Shown here: piece by piece, positions 18,009 through 28,263 of the stretch | Layout of the letters: each line of letters opens with the position of its first letter | Numbering within the stretch: the first letter of the stretch is position 1 | Assembly (NCBI RefSeq): GCF_011799805.1 | Contig: NZ_WXUB01000006.1 | Span: 186,001 to 250,000 of the forward strand | DNA: 64,000 nt | Direction: 5' to 3' | Source of the DNA: Maribellus sediminis | GTDB lineage: Bacteria > Bacteroidota > Bacteroidia > Bacteroidales > Prolixibacteraceae | Program-made: the position numbers and the translations under genes | Notes under the pieces: model-generated | What the model was told of the DNA's origin: nothing | The model's database searches: none | What the model saw: the letters and a program-made list of their open reading frames with translations, nothing else

Positions 18009-20804
18009 TCACTTAAGAGGATTTAAACTAACCGGCCCCAGTAATCCTGATGGAAGCGGAGACCATTTTGCAGCCGTAAACAGTCCATCCGGACCTACAT
18101 TCTCGCGCTTGTTAGCCGCAAAGTTTATGTTGTAGAATTTTTTGTAAACCTCCCCGTTTTTATCCATTTCGATAATCCGGTTGGCCATCAGGTTCGACAC
18201 TTTTACTTCCAGTTCATTCGTCTGTTTTAGACTTTCTGCCTTGATTTCGATGCCATAAACCGGGCCGATTAAAGTCCCTAATTTTTCACCGTTCAGGTAT
18301 ACAGAAGCCGATTCATGCACCTCGCCCAAATCCAAAAGATAGGCTGTTGCTTCTCCGTTCGGCATTTCAAAAGTTGTTTTATAGCTGGCCGTTCCTGAAA
18401 ATTTCGCCAACTCTTCCGATTGTTCTGTCCAGGATTTTAATTCTGAAGTTTTAAAAGATGCCGGCAGTGTTGGTCCGCCTTTTTCAAAAGCGACTGTCCA
18501 CTCGCCATTCAAGGCAGATTTTTCACCAGTCGAATTCCGGACAGGATAATCCTCAAGATTAATTACACCGTCGTAGAATTGCAAAATCATGCTTTGCCCC
18601 GGCTGTAATTGCAGGTAAACTTCCGTCTGATTTTTATTTTCAGCTGTCATTTTTGCCTTTCCTTTTTCACGGTTCATCGGATTAAACCAGGCTGCACTTT
18701 TCCCGGTGCTTTGCAGGCTTATCCATTGATCGACAGGTGCATCGCTCCAGTTGCTGATAAAATAACAGGTTCCCTCTGCGCGATTTACTCTATTAAACCA
18801 AAGGCCTGATTCTGCCAGAGCTTCAGGAAAAACATTCACTTTTACCAGCATCTCTTCAACATTCTCACCTACCAGTATTTTTTCATTTTTGGTTTGAATG
18901 GCTGCAAGCAAGTTCTGAAATTTCTGCTGACGTTCTTCCATATCAAACATTCCCGGAACGCTTTCCGGTAGTTGATCCTCGAAAATTACTGTCGCTCCTT
19001 TTTCTGACAGGTGCACCAGCTTTTCCATTGTTTCCAAAGGAATAAAGGTACAAGCCGGAACTAAGATTGTTTTGTAATTTCCTCCGGGTGCAATTATCGC
19101 TTCTCCTTTGTTTTCAAGCTGCTGAATTTGCCTGTCGGAAATATAGTCGTAAGTGTATCCTTTGCTCAAAAGTTGTTCGCTGATTTCTTTGGTCAGGCTT
19201 TCGGTGTGCCCTCCAAAATGGCGCAACATTTCTCTTCCCCGTTCCGACCAGGCATCATAGATCGGGAAGTAAAGTAAAACGTCATTATCGGGGGTTGAAT
19301 GCTGCATAAACGACTGGCAGTTCGCCACGTAATCGTTTAATGCTTTCATATCGGGCCACAAACTGTTGGTGGGTGCAAAATGAACTGCCGCGTAAAACAT
19401 CCAACCCGGCCACTCAGCATCCTGCGGTGAATAAGGTGTTCCATGATAAACGATATGATTGACACCGTTTGCAAGGTATCGATCGAAATTTTGTTTTGCG
19501 TCAGCCAGGTTAGCCCTGAAATGCTCGTTCAGCCAGGTAGCAGCTTCGCAGGCGATCAGCGGCTTGCCACTTACATGACCCGCCGAAGTGGCCATTTTTA
19601 TCCGCATAGGGTCGGTACCTTCGGTTTCAGGGATATGGCTGGCACTGTACAAATCGAGAATATTTGCCGGCGAACCGTGCGCCTGGTTACGTATTATTGC
19701 ACAGTGCGATTCTGACCATTCAGCCCAAACCCTGGTGAATTTCTCCAACAGCAAGTCTGAGATCGTCTCACGGTAATCGCACAACACACGGTTATTTGTT
19801 TCCTGGTCGGTTTCACCAAACAAAGCAGGCAGGTACTTTTTCAGGTCGTAGCCCCGGCGCGTTTCAAATTCTTCAAAAAACAGTGGTGTCCAGTCGGCCT
19901 GACCTGATGCATCGTCTACTTCATATGAATCGTTAAAAAACGCTCTTAACCCCGACAGGTCAATATTTCCGGCGTTATCGTCAAAGTCTTTTAGAAAGCT
20001 TCTTGTCGCTTCTTCCGAAAAATGGTCAATCACATTTCCTTCTCCCCCGTCGCCGGCACGTTCCACCATTTTCCCGTGCCAACCTTCAAACAGTGCATAC
20101 AACTGCCAGTTCCCTTCAGGAGCTTCCCAGTTAAGTATTCCGTTTTCATCTACCTTGTCAGTCAATTCCAGACTTTCTCCATTTTCGTTGTAGGCCATTA
20201 AAGTCTGCAGTGGCAGCGGTTTTTCAAAACGTACCTGATCGAGCGCCAACTCGCGCAGGTTGGTATTGCTGCTGATCGGGAATTTCACCTCCGAAATATC
20301 CACCCGGTGACCAACTGCCCTAACCAGTGGTCGTTGAATAAATTCAATTTTTTCATTTAGTCGTTCGCCACCTTTTAATGAATACGTTTTGTATTGAACA
20401 TTTTTACAAGCCTCATCGGCACCTATCCACGGACCACCAAACGGCCAGCCTGATGCATTGGCCAGGTCAATCCCAAGATCGAGCCGCTTCCCTTCCTGCA
20501 GTGTAAACTCAAACGCTTTCATCCAATCTGCCGACTGAAATTTCAGCGCTTCGTTTTCGTGGCCTTTTACCCCGTAAATGGGTGTTATTTCCAAACCGCC
20601 AAAACCGGCTTCTTCCAGGGCTTCCATATTTGCTGTCAGATCTTTTGAATTAACAGCACTATCGTGCCACCACCAACGTGTCCATGGTTTGGTTTGGTTT
20701 GTTATTTCGGGCCAGTCAGCTGATGCTGTCTTTTGTTTCGAATCAGTACATGACTGACCAATAAATAGAAATGCGAGTAGTATAAGTAGATGAATTCTGT
20801 TCAT
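18009..20804 (-). CDS. GH106 alpha-L-rhamnosidase, lipoprotein
   Basis: A 931-residue lipoprotein (signal MNRIHLLILLAFLFIGQSC, acylated Cys 19). The mature N-terminus has the GH106 pattern: TRWWWHDSAVN, ALEEAGFGGLEITPIYG and DLANASGWPFGGPWIG, followed by NDSYEVDDASGQADWTP and GMAWP-like barrel segments. The C-terminal part is beta-rich, with galactose-binding-like elements (FEMPNGEATAYLLDLGEVHESASVYLNGEKLG). GH106 enzymes remove alpha-linked L-rhamnose from RG-I, RG-II or other glycans. It is the last gene of the minus-strand RG-I cluster, starting 2 bases after the GH105 stop. Which rhamnose linkage it takes is not readable. Confidence 0.88.
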   Translation of the reverse strand: MNRIHLLILLAFLFIGQSCTDSKQKTASADWPEITNQTKPWTRWWWHDSAVNSKDLTANMEALEEAGFGGLEITPIYGVKGHENEALKFQSADWMKAFEFTLQEGKRLDLGIDLANASGWPFGGPWIGADEACKNVQYKTYSLKGGERLNEKIEFIQRPLVRAVGHRVDISEVKFPISSNTNLRELALDQVRFEKPLPLQTLMAYNENGESLELTDKVDENGILNWEAPEGNWQLYALFEGWHGKMVERAGDGGEGNVIDHFSEEATRSFLKDFDDNAGNIDLSGLRAFFNDSYEVDDASGQADWTPLFFEEFETRRGYDLKKYLPALFGETDQETNNRVLCDYRETISDLLLEKFTRVWAEWSESHCAIIRNQAHGSPANILDLYSASHIPETEGTDPMRIKMATSAGHVSGKPLIACEAATWLNEHFRANLADAKQNFDRYLANGVNHIVYHGTPYSPQDAEWPGWMFYAAVHFAPTNSLWPDMKALNDYVANCQSFMQHSTPDNDVLLYFPIYDAWSERGREMLRHFGGHTESLTKEISEQLLSKGYTYDYISDRQIQQLENKGEAIIAPGGNYKTILVPACTFIPLETMEKLVHLSEKGATVIFEDQLPESVPGMFDMEERQQKFQNLLAAIQTKNEKILVGENVEEMLVKVNVFPEALAESGLWFNRVNRAEGTCYFISNWSDAPVDQWISLQSTGKSAAWFNPMNREKGKAKMTAENKNQTEVYLQLQPGQSMILQFYDGVINLEDYPVRNSTGEKSALNGEWTVAFEKGGPTLPASFKTSELKSWTEQSEELAKFSGTASYKTTFEMPNGEATAYLLDLGEVHESASVYLNGEKLGTLIGPVYGIEIKAESLKQTNELEVKVSNLMANRIIEMDKNGEVYKKFYNINFAANKRENVGPDGLFTAAKWSPLPSGLLGPVSLNPLK

Positions 20805-20806
20805 GA

Positions 20807-21925
20807 TTATTGCAATTTATAAACTTCGGAACCTGCGAGTAAAAAACATCCCAAACCGTAATCTTCAAAATCTGGTTTGCTGGTGTAAGTCACAGGCTGG
20901 CCGTCTTTGGGTTCTTTTCCGGTTCCCTGCACATAGCCTAAATATCCGTTATCATGAACTGCTTCATTCGCCAAAGCATTCCAGCCTTTAGTAATCGCAG
21001 GAAGATATGTTTTTGATTTAAGAATACCTCTATTCACACCCCAGGCCATGCCATAAATAAATAAAGCAGTTCCGGTAGTTTCCTTTCCTCCAAAGTGACC
21101 GGGATCGTGTAAACTCACGTTCCAGAATCCGTCTTCGCGTTGAAGCGGCAACAAAGCTTTCATCATTTCTTTGTAGGTTTTCAGGTATTCTTTTTGGTGC
21201 GGATCATCTTCGGGTAAAATATCCATTACACGGACAAGTGCAGCTACCACCCAACCATTTCCACGGCTCCAGTAACAATCCTCGCCATTGGGCTCTTTGT
21301 AAGGCGGCAGAAAGTCGGCATCGCGCCACCATAAACCGTCTTTTTTATTGTAAAGGCCCTGTGTTACCTTAGTATCCATGTACATTTCGTACATTCTTTC
21401 CGAATATTTTTTATCACCTGTAATTACTGCCAGTTTAGCAAAAACAGGCATTGCCATTTGCAGGGCATCAATCCAGTTCCAGTCGTCGATTTTATCGGTC
21501 GCCAGCATCCCGTCAACCGATGTCTGAATATCTTTAATTATTTCCGGTTTCGGATCGATTTGATAAATAGCAAGATACGTTTGCCCTGCACACTGGTTAT
21601 CGGCATGTCGTGTTTGATTTCCATTTCGCAGGCCCCACTTGTGCGCCTGCCCCCAGTCCATTGCATATTGGAGGTACGCTTTATCCGGCTTAATCGAATA
21701 CAAAGCAATTAATCCTTCGTAATAAACCCCACGCGTCCAAAGGTTACTCGGTCGTTCCCTGTTTGTAATTACATTCACTCCCGGGTCCGGCCATTTCTTC
21801 ATCAGGTAGGCGTTAGTCAGCACCATCTTATCAATAACTTCCTGTTTTGAAGGCAGTTGTTGTGCCACTGACAAGAATGACAATGCAAGCATACAGCATA
21901 TCAGAAAATTAAGTTTGATTTTCAT
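20807..21925 (-). CDS. GH105 unsaturated rhamnogalacturonyl hydrolase
   Basis: A 372-residue exported enzyme of the YteR/RhiN type, which removes the 4,5-unsaturated galacturonate left at the non-reducing end by RG lyases. The start is the ATG at 21925, giving signal peptide MKIKLNFLICCMLALSFLSVAQ; an upstream in-frame ATG at 22039 would run 97 bases into the PL11 gene and spoil the signal. Family features: NLWTRGVYYEGLIALYS, DDWNWIDALQMAMPVFAKLA with the catalytic aspartate, YWSRGNGWVVAAL and DGFWNVSLHDPGHFGGKETTGTALF. It fits directly with the PL11 lyase encoded upstream, whose product it would open. Confidence 0.92.
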   Translation of the reverse strand: MKIKLNFLICCMLALSFLSVAQQLPSKQEVIDKMVLTNAYLMKKWPDPGVNVITNRERPSNLWTRGVYYEGLIALYSIKPDKAYLQYAMDWGQAHKWGLRNGNQTRHADNQCAGQTYLAIYQIDPKPEIIKDIQTSVDGMLATDKIDDWNWIDALQMAMPVFAKLAVITGDKKYSERMYEMYMDTKVTQGLYNKKDGLWWRDADFLPPYKEPNGEDCYWSRGNGWVVAALVRVMDILPEDDPHQKEYLKTYKEMMKALLPLQREDGFWNVSLHDPGHFGGKETTGTALFIYGMAWGVNRGILKSKTYLPAITKGWNALANEAVHDNGYLGYVQGTGKEPKDGQPVTYTSKPDFEDYGLGCFLLAGSEVYKLQ

Positions 21926-21942
21926 TCGTTTATAGTTTTTAA

Positions 21943-23760
21943 TTATTCTCCTAAATAGTAGCTGGTTACAGGTGGCTGAAAATAGCCCATCGACCGGTGT
22001 ACAACATCGGAACGATAGAGCGGATCCTGCATCAGGCAAGTGCGCCGATCGGAAGCCGCAATAGTTGTTGAGTAAACCCTGAGTTCTCCCGGCAAAACAG
22101 TAACTAGCTCTTCACGCCAGTCGCCATATATATCCGCCATCATCATGATCGCTCCCTGAATTTGGGTTGTTAAAGTATCTGTTGGATATTTTACAATAGA
22201 AAGGCCACGAGAGCTCCTCCTTCCAAAACCCGATCCTTCGATGGATTCACGAAGCTTGTCGGCATCCCAGAAAATCCAGTTCGTGCATTGCGGTACACCC
22301 AGGTTACGGGCCAAATATTCGCCCGATGCCGATAACATATACTTATCGCGAAGCCCGGCTTTTGAATCTTCAGAGGCAAAACATTCCAATCCCGGAATTT
22401 CGGGCATAATGTCTGCAACCATTCCGTTGCCAACATGACGGGTGTAGTGATTGATGTTCCAGATCTGTTCACCGGTAGCGGCGTCAACCATGGAAACTCC
22501 CGCCGTATCGTGCCATACTTCATTGGCAAAGAATATTTCCATTCCCGGTCGATTCGGATCGATATCGGTAACAAAACATTTGTCGGAATGACCAACGCCG
22601 GCAGAGAACAGAAGTGTTCCATCGTCGTCGATTACAGCAGAACCCAACACAATTTCATCCCTGCCATCTTTATCCACATCAACAGTATGCAAGCTGTGTG
22701 CACCCTGCGAACGAATCACCGGATTTTCCTCATCGCCATCCCAACGCCATAATTTCTCCAACTTGTTACCTTTCAATTGGTATGCATCTACCATCATTAA
22801 ACGGTAGGTTCCGCGGGCAACAAGTAAAGCCGGAGTTTTTCCATCGAGGTAAGCCATTCCCATCTGGTTACGGTTATTGCGGTTGTAACGGCCAAAACGG
22901 GGATTGCGGGCCGGCCAGTCAACACGGTCGATCTCTTCACCTGTCATTCCATCAAGTACCGAACAATACTCGGGACCATCGAAAACACGTCCGTCTTCGT
23001 CTCTGTAATCCGCATCGGTTGGTGCGCTTTTTAGTGCTACTTCCGCTTTTCCGTCACCATTGAAATCATATACAACAAAGGGCGAATACCAGATTCCTTG
23101 CTCAATATTCCACCCCAGGTCTTTGCGCCATAAAAATGTTCCGTCGCTTAAATACGCTTCCAGTTTAAATGTGTCGGGGCTTTTTCGCCAAACCCCGGGA
23201 TCGACTCTCCCACCCGGCTGTTTAATCACAAAATCATATTCTCCGTCTCCATTCAGGTCTCCAACAGCCACCCGGTCGGGCATATATTCTCCCTGAAAAG
23301 GTATAGTTTTGTAGGACAAATTACTGACTTTTGCGACTTTCGAAGGTTCATCTGTTCCTACTGCCGTAACATAAAACTGAGAAGTAGTGTCAGCGTTGTC
23401 AACAAAAAAATCAGTGGTCGAAATAAGTGGTTCCGAATTTATTTTGCGGGCTTGTTGTCCATCCTTTTTCTCATAAATATCGAAAGCAACATTTTCGGCA
23501 TCAGTATTCAACAAACGCCAGCTTAAATAAATGCCATCGTTGACTTTAAATGCTACCAGTCCCCGGTCTATTTTTTCAGAGATCCTGGTTTCGGCCCAGC
23601 CTTTAACTTTGGGTTTTGGAACATGATTGGGTTGCAATACGGCATAATTATACAACCGCTCGCGCGCATCCTGGGCTTTCGAATTATACGAAACGGTCAA
23701 CGTAACTACTACTATCAGCATCATCAACCGGAATCTTTTATTCATTTCAAGCGCTTTCAT
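21943..23760 (-). CDS. PL11 rhamnogalacturonan endolyase
   Basis: A secreted lyase of about 605 residues that cleaves the Rha-GalUA backbone of RG-I by beta-elimination. Three near starts exist (ATG at 23793, 23760, 23745); the last two give the cleanest signal (MNKRFRLMMLIVVVTLTVSYNSKAQ region). After a fibronectin-like N-terminus it forms the eight-bladed PL11 propeller with calcium loops: GDLNGDGEYDFVIKQPGG, YDFNGDGKAEVALKSAPTDA and VDVDKDGRDEIVLGSA. Highly conserved family blocks include DWPARNPRFGRYNRNNRNQMGMAYLDG and GVGHSDKCFVTDIDPNRPGMEIF. Order in transcription is CE12, PL11, GH105, so acetyl removal, cleavage and trimming are co-transcribed. Confidence 0.94.
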   Translation of the reverse strand: MKALEMNKRFRLMMLIVVVTLTVSYNSKAQDARERLYNYAVLQPNHVPKPKVKGWAETRISEKIDRGLVAFKVNDGIYLSWRLLNTDAENVAFDIYEKKDGQQARKINSEPLISTTDFFVDNADTTSQFYVTAVGTDEPSKVAKVSNLSYKTIPFQGEYMPDRVAVGDLNGDGEYDFVIKQPGGRVDPGVWRKSPDTFKLEAYLSDGTFLWRKDLGWNIEQGIWYSPFVVYDFNGDGKAEVALKSAPTDADYRDEDGRVFDGPEYCSVLDGMTGEEIDRVDWPARNPRFGRYNRNNRNQMGMAYLDGKTPALLVARGTYRLMMVDAYQLKGNKLEKLWRWDGDEENPVIRSQGAHSLHTVDVDKDGRDEIVLGSAVIDDDGTLLFSAGVGHSDKCFVTDIDPNRPGMEIFFANEVWHDTAGVSMVDAATGEQIWNINHYTRHVGNGMVADIMPEIPGLECFASEDSKAGLRDKYMLSASGEYLARNLGVPQCTNWIFWDADKLRESIEGSGFGRRSSRGLSIVKYPTDTLTTQIQGAIMMMADIYGDWREELVTVLPGELRVYSTTIAASDRRTCLMQDPLYRSDVVHRSMGYFQPPVTSYYLGE

Positions 23761-23801
23761 ATTCTCCTGGGTTTTGAAGATGGACAATGCCATCTAATTT
23801 C

Positions 23802-25304
23802 TTATTTCAAATATCTTCTTAGCGAACATGTTCGAAGCTTACGAACTTCTTCAGCAAGTGTTTTTGCATTGAATTTTGCCCCATCGGCATTGGTATGCGT
23901 ATGATCGCCCGGGAAAAAAGCCTTCACTTTCTCCGGTCCCATTTGCTCGTATTTATCTGCAACCACATTGTTCAGGTCGATAAAAAATGCTTCGTTTTTC
24001 TCAGCCGCTTCCTTGGCCCAGCCACCGTAACTATCGTCCACACGTTCCACTTTTCCATCGTGCCAGATGTTTCTTGGGATCATCGAGACCACAATCACCG
24101 AAACGCCTTTTTCTTTTGCCTGCGTTATATACGTTGTCATGTACCAGCCGTAGGTATGAACAGTTTCAGGAATGGAGTCGTTTCTGAGTATCTCCTGCGT
24201 CTCGTCTCCCATTCCTTTTAGCGAGCCACGGTATTTGGCTTTATCGATATTTCCGCCATCGTTGTGTCCAAACTGAATCAGCAGGAAATCGCCTTCATTC
24301 AATTGCGCAAGTACTTCGTCCCAAAGTCCTTCGTACATATAGGTGCGGCTACTTCTGCCTCCACGGGCTTTGTTGATCACTTCAATGCGGCTGGTATCCA
24401 AAAATGCCCCCAACTCGCGTCCCCAGCCAATAATGTTGTCTTTTCCATTGGCAACCGTTGAGTCGCCAATGATGAATACTTTCTTTTTTACCGGGAAAGA
24501 GATTTTTGGATTCTCCAACAAATAATTTTTCAACTTGCATTTGTCCAATTCTTTCAATCCTTCAACAATTAGTGAGGCTGCCAGAACAGCTCCTTTTGCA
24601 GAGGTATGTGTATGGTCGCGGCTAAAAAACAGGACTTCGGTAACGTTCTCCTCGCCACGCTGTTCCATTCTCGAGGCCATTTTTTCATTCAGATCGATAA
24701 AAAAAGCACCTTCTTCTTCGGCAACTGTTTTAGCCCATCCGCCATAGGAATCCTTGTTGCGCGGTACTTTTCCATCTTTCCAGTTGTTTCGCGGAATGGG
24801 TGACATAACAACCGGAATCGCTCCTTTTTCTTTCGCCTCCCTTATAAATTGCCGCATGTACCAACCATAGGTATGAACGATTTCATGTTTACCGATGAGC
24901 AGGTTATCAATCTCCTCGGTTTCATCGCCTGTTCCCTGTATCGTGCCACGAGCACGGATAGTATCGTTTACAGGACCTGCATCGTTGTGGCCGAACTGCA
25001 TCAGAACATAATCACCGGGTTTGAGTTTATCGAGAACTGGCTGCCACAAACCCTTGTCGCGGTAGGTCCGGCTGCTGGTTCCGCCAAGTGCGTGATTTTC
25101 GAGATTGATTGTGGCAGTATCGAAATACTGAACCAGTGGATCGCCCCAGCCCCACAAACCACCGGCACCGTCGCCTTGTCCGTTTTTAACAGTTGAATCG
25201 CCAATGGTATAAATGGTTATCTTTTTATTGTCCTCCCTCTTACTCTGACAAGCAAAAAACAGAGCTATAACAATTATAACGGCGGCTATTTTCCTTAATC
25301 TCAT
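23802..25304 (-). CDS. Tandem CE12 rhamnogalacturonan acetylesterase (two SGNH domains), lipoprotein
   Basis: A 500-residue lipoprotein (Cys 19 in LFFACQS) made of two complete SGNH/GDSL esterase domains of carbohydrate esterase family 12, which remove acetyl groups from RG-I galacturonate. Domain 1 (about 27-255) has GDS (S37), GHND (N107) and DHTH (D230, H233). Domain 2 (about 272-497) repeats these as GDS (S282), GHND (N348) and DHTH (D467, H470). Shared blocks such as GGxSSRTY, VHTYGWYM and DSYGGWAK show that the domains arose by duplication. Both triads look intact, so two active sites per chain are expected, perhaps with different acetyl positions as targets. Confidence 0.93.
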   Translation of the reverse strand: MRLRKIAAVIIVIALFFACQSKREDNKKITIYTIGDSTVKNGQGDGAGGLWGWGDPLVQYFDTATINLENHALGGTSSRTYRDKGLWQPVLDKLKPGDYVLMQFGHNDAGPVNDTIRARGTIQGTGDETEEIDNLLIGKHEIVHTYGWYMRQFIREAKEKGAIPVVMSPIPRNNWKDGKVPRNKDSYGGWAKTVAEEEGAFFIDLNEKMASRMEQRGEENVTEVLFFSRDHTHTSAKGAVLAASLIVEGLKELDKCKLKNYLLENPKISFPVKKKVFIIGDSTVANGKDNIIGWGRELGAFLDTSRIEVINKARGGRSSRTYMYEGLWDEVLAQLNEGDFLLIQFGHNDGGNIDKAKYRGSLKGMGDETQEILRNDSIPETVHTYGWYMTTYITQAKEKGVSVIVVSMIPRNIWHDGKVERVDDSYGGWAKEAAEKNEAFFIDLNNVVADKYEQMGPEKVKAFFPGDHTHTNADGAKFNAKTLAEEVRKLRTCSLRRYLK

Positions 25305-25332
25305 TCCACTTAATTATTTATTCGTTAACGAA

Positions 25333-28248
25333 TTACTGAAGTAATCCAAAATAAAAATACAAAGTACGTTTTACCGGTTCTTCCATCACATTCAGCTTTC
25401 CTTCGGGACCAAGGTTCCAGGTATCGTTGCTGATGCCCATTGCCAGTTTGGTTCCAACCGGCGGAATTCCGTCCAGGAAGGAAATGTTTCCGGCAGGCAG
25501 TTCCGGGTAATTTTTTGGACCTGAGATTCCCCAGAAATCAAAAAGTCGTACAAAAAGATCATCTTCCTGCGCCACCATGGTGAATTTTCCATCCACTGTA
25601 TTGAATTCCATCCACGACACATCGGCAAAATAACCTTTAAACTGCGGATAATCCCAGGTATTTGTGCCCGGCAAAACATTGTTATACAAGCGTTCGAACA
25701 CATCAAGCGTACCACCTTTCGAGCGGTTTTTCCATACGTGCGACGGTCCATCACCCAGCCATTTCGCGCCGATCACATCGGACTCCGGGAAATCGAAACT
25801 GATTCCGGTAAAATACTGTTCGCCTTCCACCTGGTATTCATAATCCAGCTGCAGCCAGCCGCTGTTGTACATGGTCCATTTTACAAATTTCAAATCGCCA
25901 TCGTATGTGAAAAGAAGTTCGTAACCATCGTCTTTACCGGTTTTTGAAACATCAGTCAGTTTTGATTCGCCACTCACCAATACCGGTCCGTTATTCAGCG
26001 GAATCGGTAATCCAAAATCGTTAAAGATTTTTAAGATCGTTCCGTTTTCTTTGCTGAAAACAACAGTTATTCCGGAAGCTTTTAATGAAATACTTTCGTC
26101 ATTTTCTTTCTCTTCAACTTCAGAACTGATCGAAGTGTCGCCTTTTTTAGCGCTAATGGGTAGAATATTGTCTTCTTCAATACCCTGTGCTTTTAGCTTT
26201 TTCAGTTGCTCCTGCTCCTCATCTGAAAGGCTTTTCTCAACCAAACCAAGGACCTGATTGGTGTTTTCGTTTGTTTTCCAGCTCCAGCAAAAAATTTCGT
26301 CGCCGGCCGGATCAACTGCACGTAGATAAAGTGCATCGTAATTTTTATAGTTTGAAGGAAGTTCAACCTTTAATTCCCCTTTTTGTCCCGGTGCAACATC
26401 GGGGCTTTGGATCGTTTCTGATTTCATCACCTTATGTCCGGCACCGCGCTGTTGCGGCCACATAAACGAAACCAGTTCCCAGGTAAATCTAATTTTGTTA
26501 AGGTTGGTAAAATGATAACGGTTTTCAAGTTCGATGGTACCATCAAAATCATCCGGAAGCTTTTCCATGAAAATTTTAACCGGCGAGTAAATCTCTCGCA
26601 TGGCATAAAAGCTGCCTTCCTTTTCGCGGTGTGGCCCCAAAACTCCATCGGGAGCATTCACACGGTTCACATCGATGATATTGTTCAAATCGGTTCGTAC
26701 GATTCCTTCATCGGAAAATACCCAGGTAAATCCACCTGCTGATCGCTCCGATTTCCAGAATAACTCCCAGATATCGCTCAATCCGGCTGCCCCACCACCA
26801 TCGTCCTGGGAATGCAGGAATTCGGTGGGCATGTAGATCAAACCTCCATTGAGTATTTTTTCTGAGCTGTAATAGTTCTCGTAGTGGTTGCAATCGATGC
26901 CGTTAAAATCATTTCCCGGGCGGTGATGTGCATGAATAACCGGGCGTTTCGACGGATCGTAAATACCATAATCGTCGTCGAGTTCTTTGTTGGTACCTCC
27001 TTCGTTTCCGTTGCTCCAGAAAATAATGGACGGATGATTTACATCGCGGATCACCATTTCGCGCACCAGCTTTTCTCCCGACTCAGTATCGTAAGAATTT
27101 TGCCAGCCGGCCAGTTCATCCAGCACATACAGGCCCAGTGAATCGCACAGATCAAGGAACGACTGATCGGGTGGATAATGCGAACAACGAACGGCATTCA
27201 TGTTCATTTCCTTGATTAGTTTTACATCCTGAAGATCGAGCGAAGGATTAACACATCTGCCGGTTTCGGGCCAGAAAACGTGCCGGTTGATGCCCTTCAT
27301 TTTGATTTTTACACCATTCAGATAAACTCCGTCGCCCTGACGTATTTCGATGGTTCGGAAACCAAATTTCTGCGAAAGTTCAAACACCGAATTTCTCCCG
27401 TTTTCTAGTTGAACTTTTGCGCTGTACAAATTTGGAGTTTCGGCCGTCCATTGTTTAGGATCGTCCACTTTGCACGACATGCGCACCAGCGAATCGCCCT
27501 TGTTTACAACTGCTTCACAGGTCTCAACTACATTTCCTGCAGCATCCAGAATTTGAGCCTTTATGGTTTGCTTCTTATTTATTCCAAACGCGAAGACATC
27601 CATTTCGAAGGTTCCGTCGGCTTGGGCGTTGATGGCTACACGATCGATGCTTTGTTGCGGAATCGCCTCGAGGTAAACCGGTCTGAAAATCCCTCCAAAA
27701 ATCCAGTAGTCGGCATAGCGTTCGGCACGATTTACTGATTGATTGGCCGACCACTTATTCACTGTTACTTCAAGAACATTCTTTTCCCCGAAATTCAGTT
27801 TATCGGAAATATCGTAGCGGAAACGGTAAAAAGATCCCTGGTGAAGCGGACCAGCCAGTTGACCGTTGATTTTCACCTCGGTATCGGTCATTGAGCCTTC
27901 AAAAACGATAAAAACCGCCTTGTTTTTCCAGTCCCCCGGCACCTCGAAATTGTGTTTATACTTTCCGCTCTCTTCTGAAAACCTGAATTTTTTACCATAG
28001 GTTCGGTAATCGCGACCGTAATCGTATTCACCAAATCCCTGTTGTTCCCAATGCGAGGGCACTTCAATTGAGGACCAGAATCCACTGTTTCTGCCTGCGG
28101 TGCAAAAGAAATCCCAGGTTACGGTGTTCTCATTATCGGTCCCCGACAGGTACTGTATCTGCTTTGTCTCGGGTTGTGCTTCTCCGTGAAAAGCAATCAA
28201 ACTAAAAAAAAGTACTGCCAGTATTAATCGAATCCTAGTCATAGTCAA
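25333..28248 (-). CDS. GH2 beta-galactosidase-like glycosidase
   Basis: A 971-residue secreted GH2 enzyme (signal ending FHGEAQ). It has the N-terminal sugar-binding jelly roll (WSSIEVPSHWEQQGFGEYDYG), the immunoglobulin-like domain, and the barrel starting KMKGINRHVFWPETGR. The acid/base is E416 in WSNGNEGG, the nucleophile E476 in MPTEFLHS. The C-terminal 350 residues add further beta domains, including a stretch of charged residues around SLSDEEQEQLKKLKAQG that looks like a linker. In an RG-I cluster the likely substrate is galactan or arabinogalactan side chains, although GH2 members may also act on glucuronides. It lies 28 bases before the tandem CE12 gene. Confidence 0.88.
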   Translation of the reverse strand: MTMTRIRLILAVLFFSLIAFHGEAQPETKQIQYLSGTDNENTVTWDFFCTAGRNSGFWSSIEVPSHWEQQGFGEYDYGRDYRTYGKKFRFSEESGKYKHNFEVPGDWKNKAVFIVFEGSMTDTEVKINGQLAGPLHQGSFYRFRYDISDKLNFGEKNVLEVTVNKWSANQSVNRAERYADYWIFGGIFRPVYLEAIPQQSIDRVAINAQADGTFEMDVFAFGINKKQTIKAQILDAAGNVVETCEAVVNKGDSLVRMSCKVDDPKQWTAETPNLYSAKVQLENGRNSVFELSQKFGFRTIEIRQGDGVYLNGVKIKMKGINRHVFWPETGRCVNPSLDLQDVKLIKEMNMNAVRCSHYPPDQSFLDLCDSLGLYVLDELAGWQNSYDTESGEKLVREMVIRDVNHPSIIFWSNGNEGGTNKELDDDYGIYDPSKRPVIHAHHRPGNDFNGIDCNHYENYYSSEKILNGGLIYMPTEFLHSQDDGGGAAGLSDIWELFWKSERSAGGFTWVFSDEGIVRTDLNNIIDVNRVNAPDGVLGPHREKEGSFYAMREIYSPVKIFMEKLPDDFDGTIELENRYHFTNLNKIRFTWELVSFMWPQQRGAGHKVMKSETIQSPDVAPGQKGELKVELPSNYKNYDALYLRAVDPAGDEIFCWSWKTNENTNQVLGLVEKSLSDEEQEQLKKLKAQGIEEDNILPISAKKGDTSISSEVEEKENDESISLKASGITVVFSKENGTILKIFNDFGLPIPLNNGPVLVSGESKLTDVSKTGKDDGYELLFTYDGDLKFVKWTMYNSGWLQLDYEYQVEGEQYFTGISFDFPESDVIGAKWLGDGPSHVWKNRSKGGTLDVFERLYNNVLPGTNTWDYPQFKGYFADVSWMEFNTVDGKFTMVAQEDDLFVRLFDFWGISGPKNYPELPAGNISFLDGIPPVGTKLAMGISNDTWNLGPEGKLNVMEEPVKRTLYFYFGLLQ

Positions 28249-28263
28249 GATGGTTTTTAAAAT

